Shown one piece after another: positions 29,487-37,686 of a DNA stretch of 64,000 nt (the first letter of the stretch is position 1; each line of letters starts with the position of its first letter). Both the position numbers and the translations under genes were made by a program. The notes under the pieces are model-generated. The model did not search any database and had not been told where the DNA came from. It saw only the letters and a list, made by a program, of their open reading frames with translations. The DNA comes from Polynucleobacter sp. UB-Tiil-W10 (GTDB lineage: Bacteria; Pseudomonadota; Gammaproteobacteria; Burkholderiales; Burkholderiaceae): NCBI RefSeq assembly GCF_018881605.1, contig NZ_JACVPZ010000001.1, forward strand, positions 1,550,001-1,614,000. The letters are read 5' to 3'.

Positions 29487-31880
29487 ATGCGTAAAGCAAA
29501 AGACTTGGTGCCACGTGAGGCTGACCGCTTAGGAACAGTCCAAGGGCATCGAGATGGATTTGGATTTGTCATACCCGACGATGGTGGCGAAGATATCTTT
29601 CTATCTGAAAGAGAAATGTCACGCGTAATGCATGGTGACAGAGTTAATGTCAGAGTATTGGGAACAGATCGACGTGGTCGTCCAGAGGGGCAAATTGTCG
29701 AGGTAGTTCTGCACGCCAATAAAGTAGTTATTGGGCGTCTCTTAAATGAAAATGGTGTCCTGATTGTTGCGCCGGAAGATAAGCGCATTGGTCATGACAT
29801 TTTGATTCCACCAAAAGGTCAGGGCACTGCTAAGCTAGGTCAAGTTGTTAGTGTTGAAATTATTGATTACCCAGATAGCTATCGCCAGGCAGTTGGTCGC
29901 GTAGTTGAAGTCTTGGGCGAGATTGATGATCCCGGTATGGAAATCGAAATCGCTGTGCGTAAATATGGCGTCCCCCACGAATTTTCCGCCTCAGCCATGA
30001 AAGAGGCGGCAGCATTGCCAGATACGGTGCAGCAATCGGACTTAGAGGGTCGTGTTGATCTTCGCGATGTACCTTTGGTAACTATTGACGGCGCTGATGC
30101 GCGAGACTTTGATGATGCCGTTTACTGTGAGCCCGTCATGTACGGCCAGACTAAGGCCTGGCGTTTAATTGTGGCGATTGCTGACGTATCGCATTATGTA
30201 AAGCCTGGTCAACCATTGGATGATGAAGGTTTATTGCGTGCCACTTCGGTGTATTTCCCAAGACGTGTCATTCCGATGCTTCCTGAGAAGATCTCGAATG
30301 GCCTTTGTTCGCTTAATCCCGGAGTAGATCGCCTGTGTATGGTGTGTGACTCTGTTGTAGATAACAACGGTATTGTTTTGGCTTACCAGTTTTATCCAGC
30401 AGTCATGCACTCGGCGCAGCGCTTTACCTACGATACTGTTTGGGAAATTCTTTCTAATAGCAAGGGTCCTGAAGCAACGCGCTTTGCGCAGTTCCGTCCA
30501 TTACTGGGCAACCTTTATTCTCTTTATAAGATTCTATTGGCCGCTCGTGAGAAGCGGGGCGCTATTGAGTTTGAAACTACCGAGACTCAAATCATCAGCA
30601 ACGAGCTTGGCAAGATTCTGCGCATTGAACCACGTCTTCGCAATGATGCTCACCGCTTAATTGAAGAGTGTATGTTGACTGCTAACGTTTGCGCTGCTGA
30701 CTTCATTGATAAAAATAAGCATCTGAGCCTATATCGCGTTCACGGTGAACCATCAGAAGAGAAGTTAGTTACCTTGCGTCAAGTTCTGAGAACCTCAGGT
30801 TTGTCTTTGGGTGGCGGAGAGAAACCTAAGCCTCGTGATTACGCAAAATTGATGCGTGAAATCAAAGAGCGACCTGATGCCAATATGTTGCAGTCAGTTG
30901 TATTGCGCTCCATGCAGCAGGCGATGTACCAGCCAGATAACGAAGGTCACTTCGGTTTGGCTTACCCAGCGTATTCTCATTTCACCAGCCCGATTCGTCG
31001 CTATCCGGATTTGCTAACGCATCGAGTGATCAAGTCGATTCTCCAGAAAAAACCATACGTGCCGGTATTACCGCCTAAGGTACCGCTGAATCTCACCTTG
31101 CCGCGTAAAGGCAAAGGTCGTGAGAATGCAGTTAATGCTAAGAAATCTCAAAGTGATGCAAAAGCTGGGGTGGCCAAGGGTGTAAAAACACCTAAAGGTG
31201 CCAATGCCGCATTACCAATCTGGGGCCAATTGGGTGTTCACTGCTCCTCGAATGAGCGTCGTGCTGATGAGGCATCACGTGATGTAGAGGCTTGGCTGAA
31301 GTGTTACTACATGCGCGACCATTTGGGTCAAGAATATGCAGGCACCGTTACCGGTGTTGCTAACTTTGGCTTGTTTATTCAATTAGAGAATCTCTTTGTT
31401 GAAGGCATGGTGCACGTCACTGAGCTTGGTGGAGATTACTTCCAATATGATGAAGCTCGACAAGAGTTGCGTGGAGAGCGCACTGGTATTCGCTATCGCT
31501 TAGGCGATCGCTTACATGTATTAGTAAGTCGCGTTGACTTAGACGCACGTAAGATTGAATTTAGTCTTGTTAAATCAGTTGGTGCTGAGCCTGGTGGCTC
31601 TTCCAATCGCCGCCAGCTTTTATTGGCAACGGATACAGGCAGACCCAATAAAAAAGCTGCCCCTCAAAGAAGTCGTTCTGATAACAAGATCCCACAAAAG
31701 CCGAGCGGCATCAATGTGAATGCAGCTAAATCTGCTGGGACTTTAGGAGCTAACCAGTCTAAGAGCAAGGCTAATAGTAAAAACAATAAAAACGGTAAGT
31801 CCGCTAAACCGGGTAGATCAGTCGGCAAGCCTGCAGGCAGCAAACCCCCGGTTCGTAGTACTAATGCACGCCGCAAATAA
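29487..31880 (+). CDS. rnr: Ribonuclease R
   Basis: RNase R is a processive 3'-5' exoribonuclease able to degrade structured RNA. It shows an N-terminal cold-shock region (GFGFVIPDDGGEDIFL), the RNB catalytic domain with TIDGADARDFDDAVYCE (the Asp cluster that binds magnesium), SHFTSPIRRYPDLLTHR, and a C-terminal S1 domain (YAGTVTGVANFGLFIQL). A basic Lys/Ser/Gly tail of about 90 residues ends it. The spacer between ILQKK and GVHCSSNERRADEA is roughly 65 residues and Lys-rich, longer than in E. coli. The N-terminal helix-turn-helix domain of E. coli RNase R is not present. Length 797. Confidence 0.95.
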   Translation: MRKAKDLVPREADRLGTVQGHRDGFGFVIPDDGGEDIFLSEREMSRVMHGDRVNVRVLGTDRRGRPEGQIVEVVLHANKVVIGRLLNENGVLIVAPEDKRIGHDILIPPKGQGTAKLGQVVSVEIIDYPDSYRQAVGRVVEVLGEIDDPGMEIEIAVRKYGVPHEFSASAMKEAAALPDTVQQSDLEGRVDLRDVPLVTIDGADARDFDDAVYCEPVMYGQTKAWRLIVAIADVSHYVKPGQPLDDEGLLRATSVYFPRRVIPMLPEKISNGLCSLNPGVDRLCMVCDSVVDNNGIVLAYQFYPAVMHSAQRFTYDTVWEILSNSKGPEATRFAQFRPLLGNLYSLYKILLAAREKRGAIEFETTETQIISNELGKILRIEPRLRNDAHRLIEECMLTANVCAADFIDKNKHLSLYRVHGEPSEEKLVTLRQVLRTSGLSLGGGEKPKPRDYAKLMREIKERPDANMLQSVVLRSMQQAMYQPDNEGHFGLAYPAYSHFTSPIRRYPDLLTHRVIKSILQKKPYVPVLPPKVPLNLTLPRKGKGRENAVNAKKSQSDAKAGVAKGVKTPKGANAALPIWGQLGVHCSSNERRADEASRDVEAWLKCYYMRDHLGQEYAGTVTGVANFGLFIQLENLFVEGMVHVTELGGDYFQYDEARQELRGERTGIRYRLGDRLHVLVSRVDLDARKIEFSLVKSVGAEPGGSSNRRQLLLATDTGRPNKKAAPQRSRSDNKIPQKPSGINVNAAKSAGTLGANQSKSKANSKNNKNGKSAKPGRSVGKPAGSKPPVRSTNARRK

Positions 31881-31900
31881 AGATTGATTAGAAAAATAAG

Positions 31901-32668
31901 ATGAAACAAATATTAGTAGGTTTTCATGCGGTGCAAGCGCGTTTACGAGTTGACCCAGATAGTCTGAAGTCTGTGTACTTTGACTCTGGTCGTCGCGATA
32001 GGCGTATGGGGGATTTCTTAAAGCAAGCAGAAGAGATTTTGGGTGAGCGTTTGCACGCCGCTGATGCTGAGCGTCTACATAAGTTGACAGGGCATGATCG
32101 TCACCAAGGGGTTGTGGCCTTGGCTGAAAAAATGACTGTGGCACGCACTGTCACTGAAGTGGTTGAAGATGCTGAGGGTGCTCAGAAAAAGCCATTGTTC
32201 CTGGTTTTAGATGGCATTACTGATCCCCATAACTTTGGAGCTTGCCTGCGCGTAGCAGATGGCGCTGGCGTAGATGCTGTAGTAGTTCCTAAAGATCGCT
32301 CCGCATCAATTAATGCCACTGTAAGCAAGGTATCTAGCGGGGCATCAGAAGTGATACCCGTTATTACGGTTACCAACCTCGTTCGAAGTATGAAAGAGAT
32401 GCAGGAAGCTGGTGTTTGGCTAATCGGCACCGATGATGAAGCTACAAAATCGATTTATGACATTGACCTCACGGGGCCTATTGCCATCGTGATGGGGGCT
32501 GAAGGCGAGGGTATGCGCCGCCTCACCAAAGAAACTTGCGATGAGCTAGTGCGCATTCCTATGCAAGGTGCAGTCTCAAGTTTGAATGTATCTGTTGCAA
32601 GTGGCGTATGCTTATATGAGGCATTAAGACAGCGCCTAGCCAAAGAAACTGATAAAGCTGCCAAGTAA
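31901..32668 (+). CDS. rlmB: 23S rRNA (guanosine-2251-2'-O)-methyltransferase RlmB
   Basis: A SpoU-family SPOUT methyltransferase. An N-terminal substrate-binding domain (about 1-80, VGFHAVQARLRVDPDSLKS) precedes the trefoil-knot domain with the three family motifs: DPHNFGACLRVADGAG, IVMGAEGEGMRR and IPMQGAVSSLNVSVASGV. It acts as a dimer on 23S rRNA. The rnr-rlmB pairing is the same as in E. coli and places two RNA-processing enzymes in one transcript (20-base gap). Confidence 0.95.
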   Translation: MKQILVGFHAVQARLRVDPDSLKSVYFDSGRRDRRMGDFLKQAEEILGERLHAADAERLHKLTGHDRHQGVVALAEKMTVARTVTEVVEDAEGAQKKPLFLVLDGITDPHNFGACLRVADGAGVDAVVVPKDRSASINATVSKVSSGASEVIPVITVTNLVRSMKEMQEAGVWLIGTDDEATKSIYDIDLTGPIAIVMGAEGEGMRRLTKETCDELVRIPMQGAVSSLNVSVASGVCLYEALRQRLAKETDKAAK

Positions 32669-32683
32669 AACAAGGAGCTTCAT

Positions 32684-32869
32684 ATGAAATGCAATATGGG
32701 ACACACTGATCGCGTTCTACGAATGACTGTTGGCGTCACGCTGATGGGCTTAGCTGGTTTTGGTATTACTGGCCCGTGGGCTTGGATAGGCATTGTTCCC
32801 TTACTAACGGGAATGATCGGTAATTGCCCAGCCTATTCTTTACTCGGTATTAATACCGGCAAGAAGTAA
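32684..32869 (+). CDS. DUF2892/YgaP-like small membrane protein
   Basis: A 61-residue protein with two hydrophobic spans separated by a Gly-Pro-Trp turn (GITGPWAWIGIVPLLTGMIG) and a preceding MKCNMGHTDRVLRMTVG, the DUF2892 pattern. The Cys near each end (KCNMG, GNCPAYSLLG) are typical of the family; the last also resembles the YgaP membrane tail. AAGGAG lies before the ATG. Function unknown. It follows rlmB by 15 bases. Confidence 0.85.
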   Translation: MKCNMGHTDRVLRMTVGVTLMGLAGFGITGPWAWIGIVPLLTGMIGNCPAYSLLGINTGKK

Positions 32870-33046
32870 TAGAAATTCTTTCGCTTGTTTTAGCATGGCA
32901 AGTAATGATGTACAGGGACTTGCTTCCCCTTTCTTTGACCCTCTTTATCATTAAGTTGGGTTAACGATCTAAAAACCACCTACCTAATATCAATCGATTA
33001 TTGGTGAAGTTTCAGTAAACTTTCTTCAAAATTACCAGAAGGCTAT

Positions 33047-33916
33047 TTGCCAGTGAATTTAAAAGAGAAAATGGGTTCTATCAAATTAAAGATAGGTATC
33101 ACTTTTCTGTATTTGGGAGTGGCTTATTTTGGTTTGCAAACTCTTGCATCAAACCAGCATGATGAGTTTGGGAGAATGGTCAACTCTTCCGGTAAACGGG
33201 AGGTGGTGTGCCCAACGCAGCAAAAAGATACTGGTGTATTGCTGGTAATAGGACAGTCAAATTCAGCAAATTATGCTGAAAAGAAATACACCACTGAGTT
33301 CCCCGATAAGGTTGTTAATTACTTTAATGGACATTGCTATGTTGCATCCTCGCCATTATTGGGGGCATCCCACAATCAGGGTGAATTTATTACGCTAATG
33401 GCCGATAAACTGATAAGAAATGGCACTTTTCAAAATGTGGTCGTTATATCTTCTGGCATTGGCGGGTCACCAATATCTCGTTGGGAAAAAGATGGCGACT
33501 TAAACAAAATGCTATTAGAAGTGGTCACACAGTTTGCAGGCCTCTATAAAGTAACCGATATTATTTGACATCAAGGGGAGGCCGATTTTCTCCTTGGCAC
33601 CTCAAAGCAGGAGTACTACAGTGCGTTTCACTCGTTAGTAGATTCCTTGGAGGGCGGTGGGGTGAGGGCAAATATATTTATTGCTATAGCAACTAAATGT
33701 GGCGTTAATCCATCTTGGAAGGAAGCCAACCCAGTTGCCCTGGGTCAGGCGGCATTAGTTGATAGCAAGCAAATTTTTTTGGGTGCCAATACCGACGCTT
33801 TACTAGAAAAACAAGATCGGCAGATTGGGGATGATTGCCACTTTAGTGAAAGTGGGCAGGAGAAAACTGCCAATGCTTTCGCGGACTCAATCAAAAAAGC
33901 GCATCAAAGCCAATAA
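33047..33916 (+). pseudogene. SGNH/GDSL sialate-O-acetylesterase-like gene broken by one stop codon
   Basis: Two in-frame pieces (33047-33568 and 33569-33916) read as one protein interrupted by TGA at 33566-33568. An N-terminal membrane anchor or signal (KIGITFLYLGVAYFGLQTL) precedes block I VLLVIGQSNSANY (catalytic Ser). The stop falls exactly where the family has Trp, in TDII-stop-HQGEADFLLG, which matches the W-x-QGE-x-D block. The last piece has DCHFSESGQEKTANAF with the catalytic Asp and His. TGG to TGA is one base change. Start may be TTG 33047, GTG 33053 or ATG 33071. It might still be expressed by readthrough, but a recent nonsense mutation is simplest. Confidence 0.85.
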
Positions 33917-33938
33917 TCTGCCATTGGTTTAGCTTGAA

Positions 33939-34916
33939 TTACTTGGCCAGCAAAGCCTCTAACTTCTCAGTATCAACACAGAAATTCCTAATGCCTTCAG
34001 CTAACTTCTCAGTTGCCATCGCATCATTATTGAGCTGCAGGCGAAAACTGGATTCATCTAGCTTTAAAGGCGTAATGCCTTCGGCCTGTAACGCAGTTTG
34101 AGCATTGGCAGCATTGAGTTTTTTCTCAATAGATACATTGCTGCTTTGAAGTTCGGCCAACAATTCTGGGCTGATGGTCAGCAGATCTACTCCGGCTAGC
34201 TCCAAGATTTGACTAGTATTTCTGAAGCTGGCTCCCATAATTTCAGTAGGGATGCCAAAGTGCTTGTAGTAATGAAAAATTCTCTTTACCGAAGTCACGC
34301 CAGGATCATTCGCTCCACCATTGGCGCTATCGCTCCAGTTGCTAGCTAACTTCGCTTTATGCCAATCCGTGATACGGCCCACAAATGGTGAGATGAGTTT
34401 TGCGTTAGCTGCTCCGCATGCAGCCGCCTGCACTAAAGAGAAGAGCAAAGTCATGTTGCAATGAATGCCCTCAGCCTCTAATTCTTTGGCAGCAGCAATG
34501 CCTTCCCATGTGCCGGCCAATTTAATCAGAATGCGTTTTCGGTCAATTCCATGGGATTCGTATAGAGCAATTAAATGCTTCGCTTTCGTTACTGTTGCTT
34601 TGGTATCAAATGACAATCGTGCATCCACCTCCGTGGAAACGCGACCTGGGACAATTTTCAAAATCTCCAAGCCAAACGCGACCAAGATGTAATCCACCAA
34701 ATCAGTTGGGCTCAAGCCTGGATGGGCATCCTTTACAGAGCGCACTAAATCTTGATAGTTGCTTTGCTGCGCAGCCTTCAATATCAGGGAGGGGTTTGTG
34801 GTCGCATCCTGTGGCTGAAAGGCCTGCATGCGCTCAAAATCGCCTGTATCGGCCACAACGGTAGTGACTTTCTTGAGTTGCTCTAGTTGGCTTAGTGACG
34901 AAGAGGTGCTATTCAT
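33939..34916 (-). CDS. tal: Transaldolase
   Basis: Transaldolase exchanges the dihydroxyacetone unit between sedoheptulose-7-P and glyceraldehyde-3-P in the pentose phosphate pathway. Signatures are [27 protein letters not shown], the Schiff-base Lys in [12 protein letters not shown], and the C-terminal [11 protein letters not shown]. From the ATG at 34916 it has 325 residues, near the classical 317. The frame also allows a start at 34958 (339 residues); neither has a clear ribosome site. It is divergent from rpiA, another pentose phosphate gene. Confidence 0.94.
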   Translation of the reverse strand: MNSTSSSLSQLEQLKKVTTVVADTGDFERMQAFQPQDATTNPSLILKAAQQSNYQDLVRSVKDAHPGLSPTDLVDYILVAFGLEILKIVPGRVSTEVDARLSFDTKATVTKAKHLIALYESHGIDRKRILIKLAGTWEGIAAAKELEAEGIHCNMTLLFSLVQAAACGAANAKLISPFVGRITDWHKAKLASNWSDSANGGANDPGVTSVKRIFHYYKHFGIPTEIMGASFRNTSQILELAGVDLLTISPELLAELQSSNVSIEKKLNAANAQTALQAEGITPLKLDESSFRLQLNNDAMATEKLAEGIRNFCVDTEKLEALLAK

Positions 34917-35009
34917 GGGCTTGCTCGCTGCTAAAAGTGGTTTTCTTGTGGATATCATATGATAGATGGATTAATAACTCTGTTCCAGTAAAGGCATTTG
35001 GTAAGGTAT

Positions 35010-35720
35010 ATGAATCAAGATCAACTAAAGCAAATGGTGGGTGAGGCTGCGAGAGATGAAGTGCTTAAGCTCCCTGCTGGACTGGTCTTGGGTGTGGGAA
35101 CTGGCTCGACTGCAAACTGCTTTATTGATGCACTAGCCCCACATAAGGATCATTTTGCGGGCACGGTATCGAGCTCCAATGCAACCACTGAGCGACTATT
35201 GAAGCATGGCTTTAAAGTGCTCAATCCAAATGATGTACAAGGTCTGCCGGCTTATGTAGATGGCGCGGATGAAATCGATCCAGCTGGTCATATGATTAAA
35301 GGCGGCGGTGGGGCGCTCACACGAGAAAAAATTATTGCCTCAATGGCAAAGCAATTTATTTGTATTTGCGATTCATCTAAGCAAGTGCCGGTGCTTGGTA
35401 ACTTTGCGTTACCAGTAGAAATTATTCCCCTTTCCCAGGGTGTTGTTACAAGAGCGTTGGAAAAGATTGGTGGGGTAGTCACACTTCGTTTGGCTAAAGA
35501 TACGCGTGTAGATTTAAACCAAACCCAAAGCGAGCCATTTGTTACGGATAACGGCGGCTGGATTTTGGATGTTGCTGGATTAAAGATTGCAAACCCTATT
35601 GCATTGGAAGCTCAAATCAACCAAATCGCTGGCGTGATTACTGTGGGCCTATTTGCCAAGGAAAAGGCTAATATTTTGCTCGTTAGCAATGCGGCTGGCG
35701 TTGAGAGAATTGCGCTTTAG
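35010..35720 (+). CDS. rpiA: Ribose-5-phosphate isomerase A
   Basis: RpiA interconverts ribose-5-P and ribulose-5-P. The conserved blocks are VLGVGTGSTANCFIDAL (phosphate loop), SSNATTERLLKHGF, YVDGADEIDPAGHMIKGGGG (catalytic Asp/Glu region), and GGWILDVAGLKIANP. The ATG at 35010 gives 236 residues; AAGG lies close upstream. An in-frame TTG at 34998 is less likely. It diverges from tal, so both may share a control region of under 100 bases. Confidence 0.95.
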   Translation: MNQDQLKQMVGEAARDEVLKLPAGLVLGVGTGSTANCFIDALAPHKDHFAGTVSSSNATTERLLKHGFKVLNPNDVQGLPAYVDGADEIDPAGHMIKGGGGALTREKIIASMAKQFICICDSSKQVPVLGNFALPVEIIPLSQGVVTRALEKIGGVVTLRLAKDTRVDLNQTQSEPFVTDNGGWILDVAGLKIANPIALEAQINQIAGVITVGLFAKEKANILLVSNAAGVERIAL

Positions 35721-35725
35721 ATATT

Positions 35726-35760
35726 AAAAAACCCGACGGGGTATGCCCATCGGGTTTGTT
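35726..35760. terminator. Bidirectional intrinsic terminator after rpiA
   Basis: AAACCCGA (35729-35736) pairs with TCGGGTTT (35750-35757), with an inner GGGG/CCC pairing. A T-rich stretch follows on the + strand, and six T follow on the - strand (35726-35731 complement). It can end rpiA mRNA and the leftward candidate small RNA. Confidence 0.85.
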
Positions 35761-35884
35761 TGCCACGTTTAACGTGACGCGGATAATCGGAAGATATTGA
35801 GTTCCGACATCCATAAGTGCATAGATGCACTTATCTTTAGTGGCTTTCGCCAATGTGAGCGAGACACCAACTCTGTCTCACCAC
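35726..35884 (-). ncRNA. Candidate structured small RNA, family unknown
   Basis: Read leftward, a promoter (35891-35918) would start an RNA near 35884 that ends at the terminator at about 35726, roughly 159 bases. It has no open frame of note and folds into consecutive hairpins: GAGAC/GTCTC (35861-35865/35875-35879), TGGC-GAAA-GCCA with a GNRA loop (35841-35852), ATAAGTGC/GCACTTAT (35813-35834), GGAT..TCGGA/TCCGA..ATCC (35781-35812), CACG/CGTG (35764-35776), then the terminator. The ends do not pair with one another, so it does not look like 6S RNA, and length and sequence exclude tmRNA, RNase P and SRP RNA. With Hfq encoded nearby it could be a trans-acting regulator; that is inference. Confidence 0.6.
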
Positions 35885-35890
35885 AATTCC

Positions 35891-35918
35891 ATCCTACGCC
35901 TTTAGTTGGCAGTGTCAA
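35891..35918 (-). promoter_or_regulatory. Sigma-70 promoter of the candidate small RNA
   Basis: Read leftward: a perfect TTGACA (35913-35918), a 16-base spacer and TAGGAT (35891-35896). The direction is away from yggX-argA and towards the rpiA terminator, with no protein gene in between. Confidence 0.6.
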
Positions 35919-35999
35919 CAACAATCAAAAATATATTTTTATAAATTGCACTTCAGTTTGAGATAAATCAATTGCTGTAACGCAATACCAAATAAATGC

Positions 36000-36272
36000 T
36001 TACTCGGCAGGGGGTACATAACCCTGGGCCATATCAGCTCCACCCTCGAAGAAATACTTCTCAACCTGCTTCAAAAGGTATTGGCGTGCTCGTGGGTCTG
36101 CCATGTTGAGGCGATTTTCATTAATCAACATCGTTTGCTGCTTTAACCAAGCAGCCCAAGCCTCCTTAGAGACTTGATTCCAAATCTTTTTACCAAGCTC
36201 GCCTGGAAGTGGAGCGAAATCCATTCCTTCGGCCTCTTTATTAAGTTTGATGCATTGAACCATGCGTGCCAT
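36000..36272 (-). CDS. yggX: Probable Fe(2+)-trafficking protein (YggX family)
   Basis: A 90-residue protein that by family knowledge protects Fe-S clusters and limits iron-driven oxidative damage in the cytoplasm. It aligns end to end with Ygg[20 protein letters not shown] (with the conserved Cys7), [33 protein letters not shown] and [15 protein letters not shown]. It follows argA by 32 bases on the same strand and is probably co-transcribed with it. Confidence 0.95.
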   Translation of the reverse strand: MARMVQCIKLNKEAEGMDFAPLPGELGKKIWNQVSKEAWAAWLKQQTMLINENRLNMADPRARQYLLKQVEKYFFEGGADMAQGYVPPAE

Positions 36273-36304
36273 CTGTAATGCCTTTCTAATGTATTTCTTT
36301 TTTC

Positions 36305-37669
36305 TTATAGATCTTTAGTTAAAACCATGGACTTGCGATCCCAGTTGTAAATTTGTTTTCTTTCTTCAGGCAGATCATCTACTGATGCCCGTTTAAAGCC
36401 ACGCTTTAAGAACCAGTGCTCGGTTCTAGTGGTGAGAACAAATAATTTTTTAATGCCTTCTTGCTTGGCGCGCATTTCAACACGTTTGAGTAGACGCTCG
36501 CCATCGCCAGATCCTTGAACATCAGGATCCACTGCGAGACAAGCTAACTCACCAACACCATTGGGAAATGGGAAGAGGGCAGCGCAACCAAAGAGAACGC
36601 GGTCATGCTCAATGACTGAGAAGCGCTGAATATCACGCTCAATCACATCCTGGCCACGCGCTGCCAAAATACCTTCATCCTCAAGGGGCATAGTGAGTTG
36701 CAAGATGCCGCCAACATCATCTTGGTTAGCTTCACGTAAGTTCTCAATATCGGATGAGGCCAGCATCATGCCAATACCGTCATGGGTAAAGAGCTCTTCT
36801 AAAAGCGCGCCATCTTGGTTGCATGGCAAGAAATGAACACGGCTAACGCCCGCCCTGATCGCTCTTCCAGAGGTATTAAGTAGACTCTTCATGCCTAACT
36901 CCATGTCCTTGTTCTGGCCAACGTAATCTTGTAATTGAGCCATTGACATTTCTGTTATGAAATCACCTTCAGCGTCTTTTAAGCCATCGTATGGACTTAA
37001 GAAAATTAATTTATCTGCTTTGAGAGCGGCAGCAGTAGATGCGGCAACATCCTCGTATGCGAGATTAAAAGCTTGGCCTGTTGGGGAGAAGCCTAGGGGT
37101 GATAGAAGGACAATCTTATTGCTGTCTAGGGATTGCCTAATCGAACTAGAGTCAACTTTACGAACGAGTCCAGTATGTATGTAGTCAGTGCCCTCTACAA
37201 CGCCTACTGGCATTGCAGTAATAAAGTTGCCAGAGATTACCGAAATACGTGAGCCAGCCATTGGGGTATTTGGTAAACCCCGACTAAACGCTGCCTCAAT
37301 ATCGAGACGCAATTCACCTGCAGCCTCTTTAACGCACTCTAGAGCAGCTGCATCCGTAATCCGATAACTGTGCAGGGCGCTCTTACCAAACTTGCTGGTA
37401 ATTTTCCGAAGCATTAACTGCTCTTCAATTTGCGGGCGAATGCCGTGAACCAAAACAATACGCATACCCATGGCATGCAACATGGCGATATCTTCAATCA
37501 GATTTTCAAGACCAATTTCCTGGACCAGTTCGCCAGCAAAGGCGATGACAAAGGTCTTTTCGCGAAAGCTATGAATGTAGGGCGCAACATCGCGCAACCA
37601 CCCTACGAAAGGGAAGTTGGAGGTAGTTTCTTCGGCCATTAAGGCCTGATTCGGTGCATTTGTTGGCAT
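36305..37669 (-). CDS. argA: Amino-acid N-acetyltransferase (N-acetylglutamate synthase, ArgA)
   Basis: ArgA makes N-acetylglutamate, the first step of arginine synthesis. The 454-residue protein has an N-terminal amino acid kinase-like domain (about 20-295: [32 protein letters not shown]), which carries arginine feedback inhibition, and a C-terminal GNAT domain (about 300-440: [34 protein letters not shown]). The GNAT acetyl-CoA loop reads [12 protein letters not shown]. Its ATG is only 17 bases from the GTG of hrpA on the other strand. Confidence 0.95.
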   Translation of the reverse strand: MPTNAPNQALMAEETTSNFPFVGWLRDVAPYIHSFREKTFVIAFAGELVQEIGLENLIEDIAMLHAMGMRIVLVHGIRPQIEEQLMLRKITSKFGKSALHSYRITDAAALECVKEAAGELRLDIEAAFSRGLPNTPMAGSRISVISGNFITAMPVGVVEGTDYIHTGLVRKVDSSSIRQSLDSNKIVLLSPLGFSPTGQAFNLAYEDVAASTAAALKADKLIFLSPYDGLKDAEGDFITEMSMAQLQDYVGQNKDMELGMKSLLNTSGRAIRAGVSRVHFLPCNQDGALLEELFTHDGIGMMLASSDIENLREANQDDVGGILQLTMPLEDEGILAARGQDVIERDIQRFSVIEHDRVLFGCAALFPFPNGVGELACLAVDPDVQGSGDGERLLKRVEMRAKQEGIKKLFVLTTRTEHWFLKRGFKRASVDDLPEERKQIYNWDRKSMVLTKDL

Positions 37670-37686
37670 AGTGAGAAAATTATAGG

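Noticed and set aside
32895..32954. A 19-codon frame downstream of the DUF2892 gene
   Set aside because: It has no ribosome site and no structure-like composition; 32870-33046 otherwise shows nothing.
33566..33568. TGA read as selenocysteine in the SGNH gene
   Set aside because: The family residue here is Trp, not Cys, and there is no reason to expect a SECIS element; TGG to TGA mutation is simpler.
35726..35884. Assigning the candidate RNA as 6S RNA
   Set aside because: The 5' and 3' ends do not form the long closing stem with a central bubble.
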